Assembly: GCF_001297125.1 (NCBI RefSeq)
Contig: NZ_LHPC01000040.1
Span: forward strand, 1 to 64,000
Reading direction: 5' to 3'
Length of the DNA: 64,000 nt
From: Pseudomonas sp. RIT-PI-q
Lineage (GTDB): Bacteria > Pseudomonadota > Gammaproteobacteria > Pseudomonadales > Pseudomonadaceae
Part shown: positions 51,972 to 61,133 of the stretch, piece by piece
Numbering within the stretch: position 1 is the first letter of the stretch
How the letters are laid out: every line of letters starts with the position of its first letter
Notes under the pieces: model-generated
The model's database searches: none
What the model was told of the DNA's origin: nothing
Seen by the model: the letters and a program-made list of their open reading frames with translations, nothing else
Position numbers and translations under genes: made by a program

Positions 51972-53557
51972 CGCGGACTGTTGATATGAGTAACCTGATC
52001 GAAATCCGTGACCTCAGCGTGGCCTTCAACGGCCAGACGGTAGTGCGCAAGTTGTGCCTGGATATCCGTCCGGGCGAATGCCTGGCGCTGGTGGGCGAGT
52101 CGGGGTCCGGCAAATCGGTGACCGCCCACTCGATCCTGCAACTGCTGCCCGAGACCGGCACCGAAACCACCGGCAGCATTCGCTATCGCGGCAAGGAACT
52201 GGTGGGCGCCGAGGCCAAGGTGCTGCGCGAGTTACGCGGCAACCGGATCGCAATGATCTTTCAGGAGCCGATGACCTCCCTCAATCCGCTGCACAGTATT
52301 GAAAAGCAGATCGGCGAAACCCTGCTGCTGCACAAGGGCCTGGCCGGTAAAGCGGCACAGGCGCGGATTCTCGAGTTGCTGCACCTGGTCGGCATTCAGA
52401 AACCCAAGGAGCGCCTCAAGGCCTATCCCCATCAATTGTCCGGTGGTCAACGCCAACGGGTGATGATCGCCATGGCCCTGGCCTGCGAGCCGGAGTTGCT
52501 GATCGCCGACGAACCGACCACGGCGCTGGACGTGACGGTGCAACGCAAGATCCTGCTGTTGCTCAAATCCCTGCAACAGCGGCTCGGCATGTCGCTGCTG
52601 CTGATCAGCCACGACCTCAATCTGGTGCGCAGCATTGCCCAGCGAGTGTGCGTGATGAAGGCTGGGGAAATCGTCGAGCAGGCGCCTTGCGAGATACTGT
52701 TTACCGAGCCGAAACACCCTTACAGTTGCGTGCTGCTGAACGCCGAGCCGGAGGGTGAAGCCCTGCCCCGGGACGAGCGCGAAAACGTGCTGGAAGTAGA
52801 CAATCTGCGGGTGCAGTTCGCCCTCGGTGGCGGGCTGTTCCAGCGCAAGACCTTCCTGACGGCCGTCGATGGCATCAGCCTGAATATCCAGCGCGGCAAG
52901 ACGCTGGGCATCGTCGGCGAATCCGGTTCCGGCAAGTCGACGCTGGGTCAGGCAATCCTGCGTTTGCTCGATTCCGAAGGCAGCATTCGCTTCCAGGGTG
53001 CAGCGCTGGATGGCTTGACACAGAAGCAGTTGCGGCCGTGGCGCAAGAAAATGCAGGTGGTGTTCCAGGACCCGTTCGGCAGTCTCAGCCCACGGATGTC
53101 CGTGGCGCAGATCATCAGTGAAGGCCTTGAGGTGCATAGCCAGTTAACCGCTGACGAATGCAAGGCAGAGGTGATTCGGGCACTCGTAGAAGTCGGTCTC
53201 GACCCGCAAAGCCGCCATCGTTACCCTCACGAGTTCTCTGGCGGCCAGCGCCAACGCATCGCCATCGCCCGGGCGCTGGTGTTGAAACCGGCGCTGATTC
53301 TGCTGGATGAACCGACCTCGGCGCTGGATCGCACGGTGCAAAAACAAGTGGTCGCCCTGCTCCGCCAGCTTCAGGAAAAACACGGCCTCACTTACCTGTT
53401 TATCAGCCACGACCTGGCGGTGGTGCGTGCCCTGGCCCACGACATGATCGTGATCAAGGATGGCAAAGTGGTGGAACGCGGCGCCAGCCACGACGTGTTC
53501 GATTCGCCGCAGCATCCGTACACCAAAGAGCTGTTGGCGGCGGCGCATCCAGCGTAG
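51968..53557 (+). CDS. yejF: peptide ABC transporter, fused dual ATPase (YejF-like)
   Basis: A 529-residue protein with two ABC ATPase domains fused in tandem, as in YejF. Domain 1 has GESGSGKSVTAH, LSGGQRQRVMIAM and LLIADEPTTALD; domain 2 has GESGSGKSTLGQ, FSGGQRQRIAIAR and LILLDEPTSALD. It energises the YejBE permease pair. The ATG at 51968 overlaps the yejE stop by four bases; the ATG at 51986 (MSNLIEIRDL) is an alternative with a more typical N terminus. A REP pair follows. Confidence 0.94.
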   Translation: MTRTVDMSNLIEIRDLSVAFNGQTVVRKLCLDIRPGECLALVGESGSGKSVTAHSILQLLPETGTETTGSIRYRGKELVGAEAKVLRELRGNRIAMIFQEPMTSLNPLHSIEKQIGETLLLHKGLAGKAAQARILELLHLVGIQKPKERLKAYPHQLSGGQRQRVMIAMALACEPELLIADEPTTALDVTVQRKILLLLKSLQQRLGMSLLLISHDLNLVRSIAQRVCVMKAGEIVEQAPCEILFTEPKHPYSCVLLNAEPEGEALPRDERENVLEVDNLRVQFALGGGLFQRKTFLTAVDGISLNIQRGKTLGIVGESGSGKSTLGQAILRLLDSEGSIRFQGAALDGLTQKQLRPWRKKMQVVFQDPFGSLSPRMSVAQIISEGLEVHSQLTADECKAEVIRALVEVGLDPQSRHRYPHEFSGGQRQRIAIARALVLKPALILLDEPTSALDRTVQKQVVALLRQLQEKHGLTYLFISHDLAVVRALAHDMIVIKDGKVVERGASHDVFDSPQHPYTKELLAAAHPA

Positions 53558-53578
53558 GCCATTATGAACCGAGGCGCG

Positions 53579-53647
53579 GCCTTCGCGGGCAAGCCTCGCT
53601 CCTACAAATCACCTCGACCTGTAGGAGCGAGGCTTGCCCGCGAAGGC
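53579..53647. repeat. REP doublet (inverted pair)
   Basis: Two 27-base arms (53579-53605 and 53621-53647) are perfect inverse complements around a 15-base loop. Each carries the Pseudomonas REP core GTAGGAGCGAGGCTTGCCCG. It lies between yejF and the sigma-54 activator gene. Confidence 0.9.
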
Positions 53648-53683
53648 GCCCGCACCAGCAACAAATAATCAGGATCAGCCTCC

Positions 53684-55099
53684 ATGAACACCACCGACAG
53701 CCTCAAGGACTACCAGCGCGTTCGCCTGCTGGCGATCCGTTCGTTGTTCGAGATCATTGAGCAGTCGAGTGAAGGCACGGTGATTGTCGATCGTGATGCC
53801 AATATCGTCTGGATGAACGAACGTTATGCCCGGCGCTTTGGCCTGGAGTCGGCCGAGGTGGCGATTGGCAAAGCCTGCGAAAGCGTGATCCCCGGCAGCC
53901 TGCTGCGCGAAGTGGTGCGTACTGGCCGGCCTATTTTGCTCGACATGCAGGACACCCCCAAAGAACCGTTGGTGGTCATGCGCCTGCCGATTCACGACGA
54001 TGCCGGGGTGGTGATCGGCGCCATTGGTTTTGCGCTGTTCGACGAATTGCGCAGCCTGTCGCCGATGCTCAAGCGCTACATGAGCATGCAGGAAGAACTG
54101 GCGTCCACCCGCTCGCTGCTGCGGTCGCGGCAGACCAAGTACAACTTCGCCCACTTCATCGGCACCAGCGCCGCCAGCCTGGAGGTCAAACGCCGCGCCC
54201 GACGCAGTGCCAGCGCCGAGTCGCCAGTGTTGCTGCTCGGGGAAACCGGCACCGGCAAGGAGTTGCTCGCCCAAGCAATCCACGGCGCTTCGCCACGCGC
54301 GCACAAAGCCTTTGTCAGCATCAACAGCGCAGCGATTCCCGAGTCGCTGCTGGAAGCGGAATTCTTCGGCACCGCCCCGGGCGCGTTTACCGGCGCGGAC
54401 CGCAAGGGCCGGGTGGGCAAGTTGCAGATTGCCCAGGGCGGCACGTTGTTCCTCGATGAAATCGGCGACATGCCGTTGCCCTTGCAAAGCAAACTGCTGC
54501 GGGTATTGCAGGAAAAAGAATTCGAGCCGGTGGGCTCCAATGAAGTGATTCAGAGCGACGTGCGCGTGATTGCCGCGCCCCCGACCGACCTGGGGGGGGC
54601 GATCAAACGCGGCGAATTGCGCGCCGACTTGTATTACCGCCTCAACGTGCGGCCGATCCAGGTGCCGCCGCTGCGCGATCGCCTCGACGATCTGCCGGCG
54701 CTCAGTGAAGCGATCCTTGAGGAACTGCGCAGCCAGCATGAGCTGAACCGCGAAGCCCTGGACTTGCTGGGTCAACATGCCTGGCCGGGGAATATTCGTG
54801 AATTGCGAAACGTGCTGGAACGGGCGGCGCTGCTCAGTGATGACCTGATGTTGAACGCGGGGGATATTCGGGCGGCGATCGGGACGTTTACGCCGGTGGA
54901 GCGTGTGGCGCCATTGAGTGTCGAGCCGGTTGCGCATGAAACGTTCAGTGAGGCTCGGGAGCGGTTTGATCGGCAGTTGATTGAATCGGCCCTCGCGCAA
55001 TGCGGGGGCAAGGTGATTGAAGCGGCGGCGCGATTGGGGCTGGGACGGTCGACGTTGTACAAGAAGATGGTGGCGTTGGGGATTGATGAGTCTCTATAG
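53684..55099 (+). CDS. sigma-54-dependent activator, HbcR-like
   Basis: A 471-residue enhancer-binding protein. An N-terminal PAS domain (about 20-120, with DRDANIVWMNERYARRFG) precedes the AAA+ domain with Walker A GETGTGKE, the GAFTGA loop that contacts sigma-54, and Walker B GGTLFLDEIGD. A Fis-type helix-turn-helix closes the protein (GKVIEAAARLGLGRSTLYKK). It lies next to a GntP permease, 3-hydroxybutyrate dehydrogenase and acetoacetyl-CoA synthetase, so it is most likely the HbcR-type regulator of 3-hydroxybutyrate use. The sigma-54 promoter ahead of the permease supports this. Confidence 0.88.
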   Translation: MNTTDSLKDYQRVRLLAIRSLFEIIEQSSEGTVIVDRDANIVWMNERYARRFGLESAEVAIGKACESVIPGSLLREVVRTGRPILLDMQDTPKEPLVVMRLPIHDDAGVVIGAIGFALFDELRSLSPMLKRYMSMQEELASTRSLLRSRQTKYNFAHFIGTSAASLEVKRRARRSASAESPVLLLGETGTGKELLAQAIHGASPRAHKAFVSINSAAIPESLLEAEFFGTAPGAFTGADRKGRVGKLQIAQGGTLFLDEIGDMPLPLQSKLLRVLQEKEFEPVGSNEVIQSDVRVIAAPPTDLGGAIKRGELRADLYYRLNVRPIQVPPLRDRLDDLPALSEAILEELRSQHELNREALDLLGQHAWPGNIRELRNVLERAALLSDDLMLNAGDIRAAIGTFTPVERVAPLSVEPVAHETFSEARERFDRQLIESALAQCGGKVIEAAARLGLGRSTLYKKMVALGIDESL

Positions 55100-55133
55100 G
55101 GAGACATAGATCTCTATTTGTAGATATGGCCTC

Positions 55134-55223
55134 TTCGCGGGCAAGCCTCGCTCCTACAGGGTTTGTGTTGCCCACTATTTGACGCCCACCCTAAAACCTG
55201 TAGGAGCGAGGCTTGCCCGCGAA
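55134..55223. repeat. REP doublet (inverted pair)
   Basis: Arms of 27 bases at 55134-55160 and 55197-55223 are perfect inverse complements around a 36-base spacer and carry the same core as the doublet at 53579. It lies just after the activator gene. Confidence 0.9.
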
Positions 55224-55323
55224 AGCGTCAGCCCAACCACAACAAATCTCAAAACAGAGACAAATTATTTAACAACTCTCTCATTTAATAAAAATTTCCT
55301 TATATTTCAACATGTTAACAGCA

Positions 55324-55339
55324 TGGCACGAATCTCGCT
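55324..55339 (+). promoter_or_regulatory. sigma-54 promoter of the permease-bdhA unit
   Basis: TGGCACGAATCTCGCT matches the -24/-12 consensus. TGGCAC is perfect, and the GG (55325) and GC (55337) doublets are 12 bases apart start to start, the required spacing. It lies 58 bases before the permease start and downstream of a sigma-54 activator gene. Confidence 0.75.
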
Positions 55340-55396
55340 AAAGCCCTCACCCACAAAAGATTCACCCTACAAAAATAACAATCCAGGAGACACACC

Positions 55397-56788
55397 ATGA
55401 GTGTGATCATTGCCTTGGCAGCCCTCACGCTGCTAATGCTCGCGGCTTACCGTGGCTACAGCGTTATCCTTTTCGCCCCGATTGCCGCCCTCGGCGCCGT
55501 TCTGCTCACCGACCCTTCCGCCGTTGCCCCTGCCTTCACCGGGGTGTTCATGGAGAAAATGGTCGGCTTCATCAAACTGTATTTCCCGGTGTTCCTGCTC
55601 GGTGCGGTGTTCGGCAAGCTGATTGAGCTGTCCGGCTTCTCGCGCTCGATTGTCGCGGCGGCGATTCGCCTGCTCGGCACCCGTCAGGCGATGCTGGTGA
55701 TCGTGCTGGTCTGCGCCCTGCTCACCTACGGCGGCGTGTCGTTGTTTGTGGTGGTGTTTGCGGTCTACCCGTTTGCCGCGGAAATGTTCCGCCAGAGCAA
55801 CATCCCCAAACGCCTGATCCCGGCGACCATTGCCCTCGGCGCGTTCTCGTTCACCATGGACGCCCTGCCCGGCACCCCGCAAATCCAGAACATCATCCCC
55901 AGCACCTTCTTCAACACCACCGCCTGGGCTGCACCGTGGCTGGGTTTGATCGGGGCGATCTTCGTGTTCTGCGCCGGCATGTTGTTTCTCCAGCGTCAGC
56001 GCAACAAGGCTCAGCGCGCCGGCGAAGGGTATGGCACCGAACTGCGCAACGAGCCGGAAACCGCTGCCGACATCAAGCTGCCGAACCCGTGGATTGCGCT
56101 GTCGCCACTGCTGGCCGTCGGCATCATGAACCTGCTGTTCACCCAGTGGATTCCACAGTGGTACGGCAAGACCCACAGCCTCGCGCTGCCGGGCATGGCC
56201 GCGCCGGTGACCACTGAAATTGCCAAGCTCACGGCGATCTGGGCGGTGCAGGCCGCGTTGCTGGTCGGCATCCTCATGGTGCTGGCGTGCGGCTTCAAGG
56301 CGATTCGCGGCAAGCTCGCCGAAGGCAGCCGAAGTGCGGTCAGCGGCGCGTTGCTGGCGGCGATGAACACCGCGTCGGAATACGGCTTTGGTGCGGTGAT
56401 CGCCTCACTGCCGGGCTTCCTGGTGCTGGCCGACTGGCTCAAGAGCATCCCCAATCCGCTGGTCAACGAAGCCATTACCGTAACCCTGCTGGCCGGCATC
56501 ACCGGTTCTGCCTCGGGCGGCATGAGCATCGCCCTGGCGGCCATGGCCAATGACTTCATCGCCGCCGCGCAGGCCGCCAACATCCCGCTTGAAGTGCTGC
56601 ACCGGGTTGCCTCGATGGCCAGTGGCGGCATGGACACCCTGCCGCACAACGGCGCGGTGATTACCTTGCTGGCGGTCACCGGCCTGACTCACCGCGAGGC
56701 CTACAAAGACATTTTCTGTATTACGCTGATCAAGACCCTGGCGGTCTTTGTGGTGATCGGTACTTTCTACGCCACTGGCATTGTGTGA
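55397..56788 (+). CDS. GntP-family permease, probable 3-hydroxybutyrate transporter
   Basis: A 463-residue membrane protein with about a dozen hydrophobic helices and GntP/CitM-type features. The segment ALGAFSFTMDALPGTPQIQN and later LLAGITGSASGGMSIALAAM are typical. In pseudomonads a homologous gene sits before bdhA under HbcR control, so uptake of 3-hydroxybutyrate or a related short acid is likely. AGGAGA lies 9 bases before the ATG. It ends 7 bases before bdhA. Confidence 0.85.
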   Translation: MSVIIALAALTLLMLAAYRGYSVILFAPIAALGAVLLTDPSAVAPAFTGVFMEKMVGFIKLYFPVFLLGAVFGKLIELSGFSRSIVAAAIRLLGTRQAMLVIVLVCALLTYGGVSLFVVVFAVYPFAAEMFRQSNIPKRLIPATIALGAFSFTMDALPGTPQIQNIIPSTFFNTTAWAAPWLGLIGAIFVFCAGMLFLQRQRNKAQRAGEGYGTELRNEPETAADIKLPNPWIALSPLLAVGIMNLLFTQWIPQWYGKTHSLALPGMAAPVTTEIAKLTAIWAVQAALLVGILMVLACGFKAIRGKLAEGSRSAVSGALLAAMNTASEYGFGAVIASLPGFLVLADWLKSIPNPLVNEAITVTLLAGITGSASGGMSIALAAMANDFIAAAQAANIPLEVLHRVASMASGGMDTLPHNGAVITLLAVTGLTHREAYKDIFCITLIKTLAVFVVIGTFYATGIV

Positions 56789-56795
56789 GGTATAC

Positions 56796-57569
56796 ATGAC
56801 GACTCTTTCGGGCAAGACCGCACTGGTCACCGGCTCCACCAGCGGCATCGGCCTGGGCATCGCCCTCAGCCTGGCCAAGGCCGGGGCCAATTTGATCCTC
56901 AACGGTTTCGGCGATGCGTCCAAGGTGATTGCCGAAGTGGAGCAGTTCGGCGGCAAGGTCGGGCATCATCCGGCCGATGTCAGTGATCCGGCGCAGATCG
57001 CCGAGATGATCGCCTACGCCGAGCGCGAGTTCGGCGGCGTGGACATTCTGGTAAACAACGCCGGCATCCAGCATGTGGCACCGGTCGACGAGTTCCCGTT
57101 GGAGCGCTGGGACTCGATCATTGCGATCAACCTGTCGTCGGTCTTTCACAGCACCCGCTTGAGCCTGCCGGGCATGCGCGCCAAGGGTTGGGGGCGGATC
57201 ATCAACATCGCTTCGGTGCATGGTCTGGTGGGATCGACGGGCAAGGCGGCGTACGTCGCCGCCAAGCATGGGGTGATCGGCTTGACCAAGGTGGTCGGGC
57301 TGGAAACGGCGGCGACCAACGTCACCTGCAACGCCATTTGTCCGGGCTGGGTGTTGACGCCGCTGGTGCAGAAGCAAATTGATGATCGCATTGCCAAAGG
57401 GGTCGATCCGCAGCAGGCGCAGCATGATTTGCTGGCCGAGAAGCAGCCGTCCCTGGAGTTTGTGACGCCGCCGCAATTGGGCGAGTTGGTGCTGTTTTTG
57501 TGTAGTGAAGCCGGTAGCCAGGTCAGGGGCGCGGCGTGGAATATTGATGGTGGGTGGTTGGCGCAGTAA
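56796..57569 (+). CDS. bdhA: D-3-hydroxybutyrate dehydrogenase
   Basis: A 257-residue classical SDR: TGSTSGIG cofactor loop, NNAG, catalytic Ser in INIASVHGLV and YVAAK, and the helical lid near VQKQIDDRIA typical of bacterial 3-hydroxybutyrate dehydrogenases. It oxidises D-3-hydroxybutyrate to acetoacetate with NAD. The ATG at 56796 follows GAGG; a start 15 bases upstream would overlap the permease gene. Co-transcribed with the permease. Confidence 0.94.
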   Translation: MTTLSGKTALVTGSTSGIGLGIALSLAKAGANLILNGFGDASKVIAEVEQFGGKVGHHPADVSDPAQIAEMIAYAEREFGGVDILVNNAGIQHVAPVDEFPLERWDSIIAINLSSVFHSTRLSLPGMRAKGWGRIINIASVHGLVGSTGKAAYVAAKHGVIGLTKVVGLETAATNVTCNAICPGWVLTPLVQKQIDDRIAKGVDPQQAQHDLLAEKQPSLEFVTPPQLGELVLFLCSEAGSQVRGAAWNIDGGWLAQ

Positions 57570-57595
57570 TCAGCCGTCAGACCGCGTTATCGTTC

Positions 57596-57686
57596 TTCGC
57601 GGGCAAGCCTCGCTCCCACAGGATTTGTGTCGAACACCAATTCGACGCCAACCACAAAACCTGTGGGAGCGTGGCTTGCCCGCGAA
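57596..57686. repeat. REP doublet (inverted pair)
   Basis: Two 27-base arms (57596-57622 and 57660-57686) of the REP family, here with CCCACAGG in place of CCTACAGG, pair almost perfectly (one mismatch). It fills the gap between bdhA and the acetoacetyl-CoA synthetase gene. Confidence 0.88.
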
Positions 57687-57716
57687 TGGATCTGAAGATA
57701 GAAGAAGAGGCAAGCC

Positions 57717-59672
57717 ATGTCCGACATCCTCTGGCAACCCAGCGCCCAGCGCATCGGCAAGACCCGCATGGAGGCCTTTCGGCGCTTCATCAGTCAGCGG
57801 CACCACCTTCACGTCGACGACTACCCTGCCCTGCATCAATGGTCCATCGATCAGCGCCAGGACTTCTGGCAGGCCATCGTCGATTTCTTCGACATCCGCT
57901 TTCACGACCAACCCGACGCGGTGCTGGTGGAAGGTGCGCAAATGCCCAGCGCCCAATGGTTCCCCGGTGCGACCCTGAACTTCGCCGAACACCTGCTGCG
58001 CCGTCGCGATGATGCCGTGGCCGTGGTCGCCATCGGTGAAAACGGTCAGCGCGAACACTTGACTTGGGCCGAACTGGCCGAGCATGTCGCCGGCTTCCAG
58101 AACAGTTTGATCGCCGCCGGCGTCGGTATCGGCGACCGCGTGGCCGCCTGCATGCCGAACACCTGGCAAACCCTGGTGGCGATGCTTGGCACCACCAGTC
58201 TTGGCGCAATCTGGTCGTGTTCTTCGCCGGACTTCGGCACCCAAGGGGTGATCGACCGCTTCGGCCAGATCGAACCGAAAGTGCTGATCACCTGCGCCGG
58301 CTACCGCTACGCCGGCAAGGAGATCGACCAGACGGCCAAGATCAACGAAATCCTCGAACGGCTGCCGTCCTTGCAGCAGTTGATCGTCGTGCCTTACGCC
58401 CGCCCCCACGCGCACATCACAGACTTCCACACCGTGGCCAACGTGACGCTCTGGGATGATTTTTACGAACCGGGCGGCGAGCCGGATTTCGTTCCAGTCC
58501 CCTTCGCCCATCCGCTGTACATCCTCTATTCCAGCGGCACCACTGGCGTGCCTAAATGCATCATCCACAGCACCGGCGGCGTGCTGTTGCAACACGTCAA
58601 GGAACACGGCCTGCATTCCGGCCTCGGCCCCGGCGACCGTTTGTTCTACTACACCACCTGTGGCTGGATGATGTGGAACTGGCTGGTCTCGGCCCTGGCG
58701 GTGGGCAGCGCCGTGGTGCTCTACGACGGCTCACCTTTTCACCCCGGACCCGAGCGCCTGATCGACTTGATCGACGACGAACGCATCAGCGTCTTCGGCA
58801 CCAGCCCCAAGTACCTCGCGACCCTGGAAAGCAACGGCATAAAGCCTCGTGACAGCCATGACCTGGACAGTCTGCAAGTCCTGCTGTGCACCGGTTCCGC
58901 GCTGTCGCCCCAGAGCTACGACTACATCTACCGCGACTTCAAGCGCGACCTGTGCCTGGCGTCGATGTCCGGTGGCACCGACATCGTCTCGTGCTTCGTC
59001 AACGGCAATCCGTTGCTGCCGGTTCGTCGAGGGGAAATCCAGGGCAAGAGCCTGGGCATGGCCGTTGAGGTCTGGAACGACGACGGCCGACCGGTCATTG
59101 GCGAAAAAGGCGAACTGGTCTGCACCCGGCACTTCCCGGCAATGCCCATCGGCCTGTGGAACGACCCCACTGGAGAAAAACTGCGCGCGTCTTACTTCAG
59201 CCAGTTTCCCGGTGTCTGGGCACAGGGTGATTACGCCGAACAGCTGCCCCACGGCGGGATGATGATCCACGGCCGCTCAGACGCCGTGCTCAACCCCGGC
59301 GGGGTGCGCATCGGCACGGCGGAAATCTACCGTCAGGTGGAGAAAGTGCCGCAGGTGGTCGACAGCGTGGCCATCGGTCAGCAATGGCAGGATGACGTGC
59401 GGGTGGTGCTGTTTGTGCGGTTGGGTGACGGAGTGGAACTGGACGAAGGCCTGGAGCAGCAGATTCGCCAGGTGATTCGCGCCAACACCACGCCACGGCA
59501 TGTGCCGGCGAAGATTGTCGCGGTGACGGACATTCCCCGGACGATCAGTGGCAAGGTGGTTGAGTTGGCCGTAAGGAATGTGGTGCATGGGCAGAAGGTG
59601 AAAAACACCGATGCCCTGGCCAATCCCGAAGCGCTGGAGCAATTTCGCAACCGCCCCGAGCTAAACGACTGA
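57717..59672 (+). CDS. acetoacetyl-CoA synthetase
   Basis: A 651-residue adenylate-forming enzyme, the usual length for acetoacetyl-CoA synthetases. The AMP-binding loop reads LYSSGTTGVPKCIIH. Further motifs are YYTTCGWMMWNW and, near the end, IPRTISGKVVELAVRNV, with the acylation Lys. It activates acetoacetate made by BdhA to acetoacetyl-CoA. AGAGG precedes the ATG. A REP pair separates it from bdhA, so it may have separate expression or readthrough. Confidence 0.93.
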   Translation: MSDILWQPSAQRIGKTRMEAFRRFISQRHHLHVDDYPALHQWSIDQRQDFWQAIVDFFDIRFHDQPDAVLVEGAQMPSAQWFPGATLNFAEHLLRRRDDAVAVVAIGENGQREHLTWAELAEHVAGFQNSLIAAGVGIGDRVAACMPNTWQTLVAMLGTTSLGAIWSCSSPDFGTQGVIDRFGQIEPKVLITCAGYRYAGKEIDQTAKINEILERLPSLQQLIVVPYARPHAHITDFHTVANVTLWDDFYEPGGEPDFVPVPFAHPLYILYSSGTTGVPKCIIHSTGGVLLQHVKEHGLHSGLGPGDRLFYYTTCGWMMWNWLVSALAVGSAVVLYDGSPFHPGPERLIDLIDDERISVFGTSPKYLATLESNGIKPRDSHDLDSLQVLLCTGSALSPQSYDYIYRDFKRDLCLASMSGGTDIVSCFVNGNPLLPVRRGEIQGKSLGMAVEVWNDDGRPVIGEKGELVCTRHFPAMPIGLWNDPTGEKLRASYFSQFPGVWAQGDYAEQLPHGGMMIHGRSDAVLNPGGVRIGTAEIYRQVEKVPQVVDSVAIGQQWQDDVRVVLFVRLGDGVELDEGLEQQIRQVIRANTTPRHVPAKIVAVTDIPRTISGKVVELAVRNVVHGQKVKNTDALANPEALEQFRNRPELND

Positions 59673-59680
59673 AACGCTAT

Positions 59681-59779
59681 CCCCTGTAGGAGCTGCCGAA
59701 GGCTGCGATCTTTTGATCTTTAGCGAATCATCTGACGCCAAGATCAAAAGATCGCAGCCTTCGGCAGCTCCTACAGGGG
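59681..59779. repeat. long perfect inverted repeat (REP-like)
   Basis: Two 40-base arms (59681-59720 and 59740-59779) are perfect inverse complements around a 19-base loop. They begin CCCCTGTAGGAGCTGCCGAA and belong to a REP class different from the other three pairs. It follows the acetoacetyl-CoA synthetase gene and could end transcription. A single REP copy lies at about 59816-59845. Confidence 0.9.
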
Positions 59780-59904
59780 AGGCATGTCAGTCGACATCGA
59801 TGTTGACTGACCTGGCGCCTTCGCTGGCAAGCCAGCTCCTACAGGAGGGGTTAGCCCATCCGCGGAAGGGGGTGGTAGTCCATCCGGGGAAGCGGTGTGT
59901 ATTG

Positions 59905-61014
59905 TCAGTCCATCAGGCCCCATTCGCCCGGTGGCGCGTGGGGGCCCGGGGATGCTTCGGCGTGCAACTTCAGGCGCAGCCGCAGGTTGTTCGCCGAGTC
60001 CGCATGCTTCAACGCCTCTTCCTCGTCAATCGCGCCCTCGATAACCAGCGCGTAAAGCGCGCAGTCGAACGTCTGCATTCCCAGCTCCACCGATTTCTCC
60101 ATGATTCCCTTCAAGTCGGAAAGCTCATTGCGCCGGATCAGATCACCGATGGTCGGCGTGCCGAGCATCACTTCCACCGCCGCCCGTCGCTGGCCGTCGC
60201 GGGTGCGCACCAGGCGTTGCGAGACGAAGGCCTTGAGGTTGTTGCCCAAGTCATGCAGCAGTTGCGTATGACGCTCTTCGGGGAAGAAATTGATGATACG
60301 GTCCAGCGCCTGGTTGGCGTTGTGCGCATGCAGGGTGGAAATCACCAGATGACCGGTATCGGCAAATGCCAGCGCGTGCTCCATGGTTTCGCGGTCGCGG
60401 ATCTCGCCGATCAGCACCACGTCCGGCGCCTGGCGCAGGGTATTTTTCAAGGCAGCATGAAAACTTCGGGTATCGACGCCGACCTCGCGCTGGTTGATGA
60501 TCGACTTCTTGTGCCGATGGATGTACTCGACCGGGTCTTCAATGGTGATGATGTGGCCGCTGCTGTGTCGATTGCGGTAGTCGATCAAGGCCGCCAGCGA
60601 GGTAGACTTGCCCGAGTCGGTGGCACCGACGAACAGCATAAGGCCTTGCTTGAGCATGACCGTTTCGAGCAGTACCGAGGGCAAGTTGAGGTCTTCAAAG
60701 CGTGGAATGTCGAGTTTGATGTTGCGCGCCACAATCGACACATCGTTGCGCTGCTTGAAGATATTGACCCGAAAGCGTCCGACACCCGGCAAAGAGATCG
60801 CCAGGTTCATCTCCAGTTCCCGATCGAACTCCAGTCGCTGCTCGGCGTCCATGATGGAGTCGGCAATGGCCGCGATTTCCCCCGGTTTGAACCGCTGATC
60901 GTCCAGGGGCTTGAGGACGCCGTCGAACCGCGCGCTGGGTGGCGCACCGGTGGAAAGGTAAAGATCGGAGCCATTCTGGCTGGCCAACAGTCTTAACAGT
61001 GCATCGATATCCAT
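59905..61014 (-). CDS. PilT/PilU-type twitching ATPase (PilU-like)
   Basis: A 369-residue retraction-type hexameric ATPase. Walker A is GATDSGKSTS, the Asp box and Walker B read IITIEDPVEYIHRHKKSIIN and APDVVLIGEIRDRETMEHAL, and the His box is LVISTLHAHN. The C-terminal part (ELGMQTFDCALYALVIEGAI) fits PilU better than PilT. No pilT or other pilus gene is near it. The ATG at 61014 (MDIDALLRLL) is the family start; an upstream frame to 61107 is not. Divergent from the sensor kinase gene. Confidence 0.88.
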   Translation of the reverse strand: MDIDALLRLLASQNGSDLYLSTGAPPSARFDGVLKPLDDQRFKPGEIAAIADSIMDAEQRLEFDRELEMNLAISLPGVGRFRVNIFKQRNDVSIVARNIKLDIPRFEDLNLPSVLLETVMLKQGLMLFVGATDSGKSTSLAALIDYRNRHSSGHIITIEDPVEYIHRHKKSIINQREVGVDTRSFHAALKNTLRQAPDVVLIGEIRDRETMEHALAFADTGHLVISTLHAHNANQALDRIINFFPEERHTQLLHDLGNNLKAFVSQRLVRTRDGQRRAAVEVMLGTPTIGDLIRRNELSDLKGIMEKSVELGMQTFDCALYALVIEGAIDEEEALKHADSANNLRLRLKLHAEASPGPHAPPGEWGLMD

Positions 61015-61133
61015 GGCAAAAAGCACCCGCGAAGCATTCAATGAAAAAATATGACCCGAACGGGCCATCCAGCGTCGACCGCTTGCAAGGATAGTAGACG
61101 TCGTCACACCGACTTAAGTGCAGGACATTTTTG

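Noticed and set aside
53675..55000. A 441-codon minus-strand frame opposite the sigma-54 activator
   Set aside because: The plus strand carries the GAFTGA, Walker and Fis-HTH motifs; the antisense frame has none.
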